NCBI RefSeq assembly: GCF_001429185.1
Contig: NZ_LMIW01000001.1
Coordinates: 481,641-545,640 of the forward strand
Reading direction: 5' to 3'
DNA length: 64,000 bases
DNA from: Terrabacter sp. Root85
GTDB taxonomy: Bacteria; Actinomycetota; Actinomycetes; Actinomycetales; Dermatophilaceae
The notes beneath the pieces were generated by a model. That model did no database searches, was not told the DNA's origin, and saw only the letters and a program-made list of their open reading frames with translations. Both the position numbers and the translations under genes were made by a program. Shown here one piece after another: positions 59,236-64,000 of the stretch. Every line of letters starts with the position of its first letter. Positions within the stretch are counted from its first letter, which is position 1.

Positions 59236-60405
59236 TCAGCCCAGGTGCCCACGCACCGACACGTGCCCCTTGAGCAGGTTGCGCGCGATGGTGCGGCGCT
59301 GGATCTCGTCGGTGCCCTCGTAGATGCGCAGCAGGCGCAGCTCGCGGTACCACCGCTCGACGGGCAGCTCGCGGGTGTAGCCCATGCCGCCGTGCATCTG
59401 GAGCACGCGGTCGACGATCTCGTTGGCCTTGACGCCGCCGTAGAGCTTGGCCATCGACTGGGACTGGCGCGAGTCGAGGCCGCGGTCGACCTGCCAGGCG
59501 GCGGCGAGCACGAGCCAGCGCAGCGCCTCGATCTCGACGGCGGAGTCGGCGACCATCCACTGGATGGCCTGCCGCTCGGCGATGGGCTGGCCGAAGGTGA
59601 CCCGGTTGCGGGCCCACTCCATCCCCATCTCGACGAGCCGCTCGCACGAGCCGAGCGCGCGCGCGGGCAGCATGTAGCGCCCCTTGCCGATCCAGCGCAT
59701 CGCGAGGTCGAAGCCCTTGCCCTCCTCGCCGAGGATCGCGGAGTGCGGCACGCGGACGTCGTCGAAGACGAGCGCGGCCGGGCCCCACTCGCCCATCGTG
59801 TCGATGGGGGTGCTCGTCCACCCGCGGTCGCGGTCGACGAGGAAGCACGTGACGCCGCCGTCGGCGCCCTTCTCCTTGTCCGTCACGGCGAAGACCATGA
59901 CGAAGTCGGCCTCGTTGCCGCCGGTGATGAAGGTCTTCTCGCCGTTGATGACCCACTCGTCGCCCTCGCGTCGGGCACTCGTGCGGATGGCGCGGGCATC
60001 GGAACCGGCCCCGGGCTCGGTGATCGCGAAGCACGACCTCCGGGTGCCCTCGATCGTCGGGCGGAGATAGGTGTCCTGCTGCTCCTCGGTGGCCGAGAAG
60101 AGGATGTTGTCGGCCTCGCCGGCGAAGCGGAACGGCACGAACGACCGGCCGAGCTCGATCTCGATGAGCGCGGCGACGACGGCACCCTGGCCCATCCCGC
60201 CGTGACTCTCGGGTGTCTGGATGCCGAAGAAGCCGGACGAGCGGGCCTTGTCCTGAAGGGCTTTCAGCTCCTCGGCCGTGAGCCCGCGCTCGCCCCGCCG
60301 CTCCCGCTCGAGCACCTGCGGCTCCAGCGGTACGATCTCCTTGCGCACGAAGGTGCGCACCCAGTCGCGGATCTCGCGCTCCTCGGCGCTGAGGTCGAAG
60401 TCCAT
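59236..60405 (-). CDS. Acyl-CoA dehydrogenase 1
   Basis: A 389-residue FAD enzyme: FAITEPGAGSDARAIRT and FVMVFAVTDK in the middle domain, WARNRVTFGQPIAERQAIQ, LQMHGGMGYTRELPVERWYRELRLLRIYEGTDEIQRRTIARN (segments) with the catalytic Glu in RIYEGTDEIQ. It catalyses alpha,beta-dehydrogenation of an acyl-CoA, with electrons passing to electron-transfer flavoprotein. The AAGGGA site precedes the ATG. It is last in a run of same-strand lipid-catabolism genes. Confidence 0.92.
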   Translation of the reverse strand: MDFDLSAEEREIRDWVRTFVRKEIVPLEPQVLERERRGERGLTAEELKALQDKARSSGFFGIQTPESHGGMGQGAVVAALIEIELGRSFVPFRFAGEADNILFSATEEQQDTYLRPTIEGTRRSCFAITEPGAGSDARAIRTSARREGDEWVINGEKTFITGGNEADFVMVFAVTDKEKGADGGVTCFLVDRDRGWTSTPIDTMGEWGPAALVFDDVRVPHSAILGEEGKGFDLAMRWIGKGRYMLPARALGSCERLVEMGMEWARNRVTFGQPIAERQAIQWMVADSAVEIEALRWLVLAAAWQVDRGLDSRQSQSMAKLYGGVKANEIVDRVLQMHGGMGYTRELPVERWYRELRLLRIYEGTDEIQRRTIARNLLKGHVSVRGHLG

Positions 60406-60461
60406 CGTCGGTCCCTTCGTCGTGCGGTCGGGTGGGTCGTGCCGTGGGGCGCCCGGCGGGC

Positions 60462-60496
60462 GTATGCCGTCCGGCGGGGGTCAGCGGGCGGCATAC
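60462..60496. repeat. Inverted pair of the recurrent octamer GTATGCCG
   Basis: GTATGCCG (60462-60469) and CGGCATAC (60489-60496) face each other across 19 bases, the second copy lying in the last codons of acyl-CoA dehydrogenase 2. It may act as a hairpin between the two dehydrogenase genes. It is one of 23 copies of the octamer in the window. Confidence 0.6.
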
Positions 60497-61701
60497 CTCC
60501 GCAGCTCGGCCTTGGCGAGGGCGTTCTTGTGCACCTCGTCGGGGCCGTCGGCGAAGCGCAGCGTGCGGATGCCGGCGAAGGCGGCCGCGAGCTCGGTGTC
60601 CTGGCTCAGCCCGGCGGCGCCGTGGGTCTGGATGGCCTTGTCGAGGATCCACTCGACGGTCTTGGGCGTCGCGATCTTGATCGCCTGGATCTCGGTGTGG
60701 GCGCCCTTGTTGCCGACGGTGTCCATGAGCCAGGCGGTCTTGAGCACGAGCAGGCGCAGCTGCTCGATGCGCACGCGGGACTCGGCGATCCAGTCGCGGA
60801 CGACACCCTGCTCGGCGATGGGCCGCCCGAAGGCGACGCGCTCGGAGGCGCGGCGGCACATGGCCTCGATGGCGACCTCGGCGAGGCCGATCGAGCGCAT
60901 GCAGTGGTGGATCCGGCCGGGGCCGAGGCGGGCCTGGGCGATGGCGAAACCGGTGCCCTCCTCGCCGATGAGGTTGCTCGCGGGCACGCGGACGTCCGTG
61001 AAGCGCAGCTCGGCATGGCCGCCGTGGTCGTGGTCGTCGTAGCCGAAGACCTCCATGCCGCGGACGACCTCCACGCCGGGGGTGTCGCGCGGGACGAGGA
61101 CCATCGACTGCTGGCGGTGCCGGTCGGCGTCGGGATCGGTCTTGCCCATGACGATGAGGACCTCGCACTCGGGGTTCATCGCGCCGGTGATCCACCACTT
61201 GCGGCCGTTGATGACGTAGTCGTCGCCGTCGCGCCGGATGCTCGTGGCGATGTTGGTCGCGTCGCTGCTCGCGACGTCGGGCTCGGTCATCGCGAACGCC
61301 GAGCAGATCTCGCCGCGCAGCAAGGGTTTCAGCCACCGCTCCTGCTGCTCGGCGTTGCCGAACTGGGCGAGCACCTCCATGTTGCCGGTGTCGGGGGCGG
61401 CGCAGTTGAGGACCGCGGGCGCGAGGCGGATGGAGCGGCCGGTGATCTCGGCGAGCGGGGCGTACTGGAGGTTCGTCAGGCCGGCGCCGTGCTCGCCGGG
61501 GAGGAAGACGTTCCACAGCCCGAGGTCGCGGGCCTCCTGCCGGAGGTCCTGGAGCACGGGCGCGGTACTCCACGCCCAGCGGTCGGGCATTGCCGATACC
61601 TGCTCGTCGAAGACGGGCAGCGACGGCACGATGCGCTCGTCCATGAAGCCGAGCAGCTCCTGGCGCAGCTCCTCGGTGCGGGAGTCGAATCCGAAGTCCA
61701 T
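60481..61701 (-). CDS. Acyl-CoA dehydrogenase 2 (ACAD10/11-like)
   Basis: A 406-residue enzyme: [53 protein letters not shown]. The usual catalytic-Glu position reads [16 protein letters not shown], as in human ACAD10/11-type enzymes, which differ from ordinary acyl-CoA dehydrogenases. The preceding gene encodes an APH-like kinase, two bases apart, which is the ACAD10/11 domain pair split into two genes. It would process a phosphorylated 4-hydroxyacyl-CoA to the 2-enoyl or isomerised form; this is inferred from the pair. Confidence 0.88.
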   Translation of the reverse strand: MDFGFDSRTEELRQELLGFMDERIVPSLPVFDEQVSAMPDRWAWSTAPVLQDLRQEARDLGLWNVFLPGEHGAGLTNLQYAPLAEITGRSIRLAPAVLNCAAPDTGNMEVLAQFGNAEQQERWLKPLLRGEICSAFAMTEPDVASSDATNIATSIRRDGDDYVINGRKWWITGAMNPECEVLIVMGKTDPDADRHRQQSMVLVPRDTPGVEVVRGMEVFGYDDHDHGGHAELRFTDVRVPASNLIGEEGTGFAIAQARLGPGRIHHCMRSIGLAEVAIEAMCRRASERVAFGRPIAEQGVVRDWIAESRVRIEQLRLLVLKTAWLMDTVGNKGAHTEIQAIKIATPKTVEWILDKAIQTHGAAGLSQDTELAAAFAGIRTLRFADGPDEVHKNALAKAELRRYAAR

Positions 61702-61703
61702 GG

Positions 61704-62750
61704 TCAGCTCTCCTTGACGGCGGCGAGGCCGGCGGTGACGAGGGGGACGGTGGCCTCACCGATGCGGGCGAAGCCGCTCCCGACCGTCTGGCCCTGGGTG
61801 TAGCGGTAGTGGATGCCCTCGAGGATCACCGCGAGCTTGAAGTAGGCGAGCCCTAGGTGGAACGAGAGGTGCCCGAGGTCGCGACCGCTCGCGGCGGCAT
61901 ACCGCTGGCGCAGCTCGGGACCGCTGATGAAGCCCGGCGTCCGCGAGACGTCGGAGACGGCGACGCTGTCCATCATGAGCGGGAGGGTCTGGTAGGCCTC
62001 GAGCAGGGCGACGTCGGTGAGGGGGTCACCCAGCGTCGCCATCTCCCAGTCGAGCACCGCCGAGACCTCGTCGTCGCTCGTGACGAGGAGGTTGTCGAGG
62101 CGGAAGTCGCCGTGGACGATCGTCGGGTCACCCTGTGCCGGAACGGATCCCGCGAGCCTCTCGTGCAGCTCGTCGATGCCCGGGAGGTCCCGGCTGCGGG
62201 AGGCGTCGAGCTGCTGCTTCCAGCGCCGCACCTGCCGCTCGAGGAAGCCGTCGGGGCGACCGAAGTCGCCGAGACCGACCGACCCGGGGTCGACGGCGTG
62301 CAGGGCGACGAGGGTGTCGACCATCCGCTCGCTGACCGCCCGCACCCGTGTGGCGCCGAGGGGCTGGAGCTGTGCCTCGAAGCGGTAGGGCGTGCCCTCG
62401 ACCCGCTCCATGACGTAGAAGGGCGCCCCGACGACGTCGGGGTCGTCGCACACGGCATACGTCGTGGGGACGGGGACGGCGGTGTCGCGCAGGGCGGTGA
62501 TGACGCGGTGCTCGCGCACCATGTCGTGCGCCGTGGCGAGCACGTGGCCGAGCGGCGGGCGGCGCACGATGACCGTACGGGTGCCGTCACCGACCTCGTA
62601 GGTGAGGTTGGACTTGCCGCCCGCGACGACCCTCCCGCTGAGCGGGCCCGACAGCAGGTCGGGCGCCGTGTCGTCGAGGAATCGCCGGAGCCGGTCGAGC
62701 GGCAGGCCGGGCGGGTCCCCGTCGGGGGCGGCGTCGCGGGCGTCGGTCAC
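61704..62750 (-). CDS. Aminoglycoside-phosphotransferase-fold kinase (ACAD10/11 or LvaA-like)
   Basis: A 348-residue kinase of the APH fold. [15 protein letters not shown] is the nucleotide loop, [12 protein letters not shown] the catalytic loop (HGD-x4-N), and [17 protein letters not shown] the metal-binding DWE. With an ACAD partner, this family phosphorylates the 4-hydroxy group of hydroxyacyl-CoAs, as in LvaA of levulinate catabolism and mammalian ACAD10/11. GTG start, one base after the FabG-like stop and adjacent to acyl-CoA dehydrogenase 2, so they are translated together. Confidence 0.88.
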   Translation of the reverse strand: MTDARDAAPDGDPPGLPLDRLRRFLDDTAPDLLSGPLSGRVVAGGKSNLTYEVGDGTRTVIVRRPPLGHVLATAHDMVREHRVITALRDTAVPVPTTYAVCDDPDVVGAPFYVMERVEGTPYRFEAQLQPLGATRVRAVSERMVDTLVALHAVDPGSVGLGDFGRPDGFLERQVRRWKQQLDASRSRDLPGIDELHERLAGSVPAQGDPTIVHGDFRLDNLLVTSDDEVSAVLDWEMATLGDPLTDVALLEAYQTLPLMMDSVAVSDVSRTPGFISGPELRQRYAAASGRDLGHLSFHLGLAYFKLAVILEGIHYRYTQGQTVGSGFARIGEATVPLVTAGLAAVKES

Positions 62751-62751
62751 G

Positions 62752-63522
62752 TCAGTCCTTCGGTCCGCCGGCGACGTAGATGACCTGGCCGGAGACGAAG
62801 CCGGCCTCGTCGCGCACGAGGAAGGAGGTCGTGGCGGCGATGTCCTCGGGCTGGCCGACGCGGGCCACCGGGATCTCCTTGGCGGCGCCCTCGAGGAACT
62901 GCTCGAAGGTGATGCCCATCCGCTCGGCCGTCTGGCGCGTCATGTCGGTGGCGATGAAGCCGGGGGCGATGGCGTTGGCCGTGACGCCGAACTTGCCGAG
63001 CTCGATGGCGAGGGTCTTCGTGAAGCCCTGGAGGCCCGCCTTGGCGGCGGAGTAGTTGGCCTGCCCGCGGTTGCCGAGCGCGGAGGTCGAGCTGAGGTTG
63101 ACGATGCGGCCGAACTTCGCGTCGATCATGTGCTTCTGCGTCGCCCGCGTCATGAGGAAGGAGCCGCGGAGGTGGACGTTCATGACGGCGTCCCAGTCGT
63201 CGGCGCTCATCTTGAAGAGCATGTTGTCGCGGATGATGCCGGCGTTGTTGACGAGCACCGTCGGGGCACCGAGCTCGGACGCGACGCGGTCGACGGCCGC
63301 CTGCACGGCCGCCTCGTCGGACACGTCGACACCCACGGCGAGACCCGTGCCACCCGCGGACTCGATCTCGGACACCACTGCAGCGCAAGCGGACTCGTCG
63401 AGGTCGAGGACGGCGACGGCATACCCGTCGGAGGCGAGGCGCTTGGCCACGGCGGCGCCGATGCCGCGCGCGGCCCCGGTGACGATGGCGGTGCGCTGGG
63501 AGGTGTTCGGCTGGTCGGTCAT
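62752..63522 (-). CDS. Short-chain dehydrogenase, FabG-like 3-oxoacyl reductase
   Basis: A 256-residue classical SDR. Cofactor motif TGAARGIGAAVAKRL, NNAG in VLVNNAGIIRDNML, active-site Ser in VNLSSTSALG and YSAAKAG for the Tyr-Lys. A C-terminal GFVSGQVIYVAGGPKD completes the family signature. In this catabolic block it is more likely a 3-hydroxyacyl-CoA dehydrogenase than a fatty-acid-synthesis FabG. The ATG overlaps the preceding SDR stop, and the stop lies one base before the kinase GTG. Confidence 0.9.
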   Translation of the reverse strand: MTDQPNTSQRTAIVTGAARGIGAAVAKRLASDGYAVAVLDLDESACAAVVSEIESAGGTGLAVGVDVSDEAAVQAAVDRVASELGAPTVLVNNAGIIRDNMLFKMSADDWDAVMNVHLRGSFLMTRATQKHMIDAKFGRIVNLSSTSALGNRGQANYSAAKAGLQGFTKTLAIELGKFGVTANAIAPGFIATDMTRQTAERMGITFEQFLEGAAKEIPVARVGQPEDIAATTSFLVRDEAGFVSGQVIYVAGGPKD

Positions 63523-64000
63523 GCGTTCTCCTGCTGGTCGGCGGTCTGGTGGTCGAGCTTCTGCTGGAGCCGGTTCATGCCGGCGAGCCAGGCGTCGGGG
63601 TGGGCGGCGCGCTGCGCGTAGTAGCCGCTCACCTCGGGGTGCGGGAGGACGTAGAACTCGTCGCCCGCGAGCGCCCGGAACGCGGCGTCGGCAACCTCGT
63701 CGGCGGTCAGCGTCGCGTCGAGGGTGAGCAGGTCCTTGAGCGGGCCGGAGCCGTCGAGCATCCGGGTCTGCACGCCCTGGGGGCAGATCGCCTGGACGAC
63801 GATCCCGCGGTGGCGGTAGGTCGCGCTCAGCCACTCGGCGAAGGCGACGGCGCCGTGCTTGCTCACGGAGTAGGGCGCGTCGCCGAGCATCGTCAGCAGC
63901 CCGGCGGCCGAGGCGGTGACGACGAGGCGCCCGCCGCCGGCGTCGAGCCAGCGCGGCACGAGGTGCCGGGCGGCACGCACGTGGGCGAGGACGTTCGTCT
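63519..64000 (-). CDS. SDR family oxidoreductase, 5' end outside the window (partial)
   Basis: About 160 C-terminal residues of an SDR whose start lies beyond the right edge. It begins TNVLAHVRAARHLVPRW, has VTASAAGLL (active-site Ser region) and PYSVSKHGAVAFAEWL (Tyr-x3-Lys), then CPQGVQTRML. A C-terminal extension (HPDAWLAGMNRLQQKL) is seen in some lipid-catabolism SDRs. It is translationally coupled (ATGA) to the FabG-like gene and is probably part of the same operon. Confidence 0.85.
   Translation of the reverse strand, partial: TNVLAHVRAARHLVPRWLDAGGGRLVVTASAAGLLTMLGDAPYSVSKHGAVAFAEWLSATYRHRGIVVQAICPQGVQTRMLDGSGPLKDLLTLDATLTADEVADAAFRALAGDEFYVLPHPEVSGYYAQRAAHPDAWLAGMNRLQQKLDHQTADQQENA

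Overview
The window is high-GC DNA (roughly 70-73 % G+C by eye) with densely packed genes, many GTG starts and many 4-base ATGA/GTGA stop-start overlaps. F420-type oxidoreductases, a DesA3-type desaturase with its reductase, GuaB1, an MmpL-like transporter and an ACAD/phosphotransferase lipid-catabolism block point to an Actinomycetota chromosome. My best guess is Micrococcales (Intrasporangiaceae-like), from general gene content only. I see no insertion sequence, prophage or CRISPR array; the one RNA gene I recognise is tRNA-Phe(GAA).

Layout. (1) 1-11.7 kb is ordinary chromosome: the 3' end of a ferredoxin-type reductase, its acyl-CoA desaturase and a HAD phosphatase; guaB1 (GMP reductase) convergent to them; an MMPL exporter; a RibD-fold reductase; an astacin-like zinc protease without a signal peptide; a small ribbon-helix-helix-like protein whose promoter and start codon lie in a nested palindrome; YceI; tRNA-Phe with a strong terminator; a PPOX/F420 protein; and a PRISE-type SDR. 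(2) 12.0-30.1 kb is an 18-kb all-plus-strand catabolic cluster. It holds an XRE-cupin regulator, three MDR alcohol/polyol dehydrogenases, a beta-hydroxyacid dehydrogenase and a ribose-type ABC importer (one free permease, a lipoprotein binding protein, and an ATPase fused to a second permease). These are followed by a creatinase-like M24 protein, thiamine-dependent E1 alpha and beta, a degenerate E2-like protein, an EboE-like TIM barrel, an FMN alpha-hydroxyacid oxidase and a succinate-semialdehyde-type aldehyde dehydrogenase. The set reads as uptake and stepwise oxidation of a small polyol or hydroxyketone, with E1/E2 cleaving an acetoin-like or 2-oxo intermediate. The substrate is unknown, and this is one of the two best candidates for an undescribed system.

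(3) 30.2-38.8 kb: a large secreted subtilase, a divergent TrmB/LuxR-type regulator, and two overlapping glycosyltransferases, one a HEAT-repeat/GT4 fusion and one GT1. (4) 38.9-45.0 kb: a purine-degradation operon (xdhA-xdhB-xdhC-guanine deaminase) whose last gene carries an apparent one-base frameshift. (5) 45.0-52.5 kb: a second candidate novel system. GTP cyclohydrolase II, a RibD-type reductase and a pterin-synthase-like protein are interleaved with a GT4 glycosyltransferase, a flippase-like membrane protein and a zinc-less MDR. A CDP-alcohol phosphatidyltransferase and a membrane sulfatase/LtaS-like protein diverge from them. Together they suggest a GTP-derived precursor or cofactor tied to envelope glycolipid assembly.

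(6) 52.6-58.6 kb: two uncharacterised membrane proteins and two orphan sensor kinases (GAF-HK and MASE1-PAS-PAS-HK) with no response regulator in view. (7) 58.7-64 kb: an F420-type reductase, then a run of acyl-CoA dehydrogenases, an APH-like kinase and SDRs. The kinase/dehydrogenase pair resembles the ACAD10/11 and LvaA/LvaC systems for 4-hydroxyacyl substrates. Throughout the window the octamer GTATGCCG (or its complement) recurs 23 times by my count, often between genes and twice as the arms of inverted repeats.
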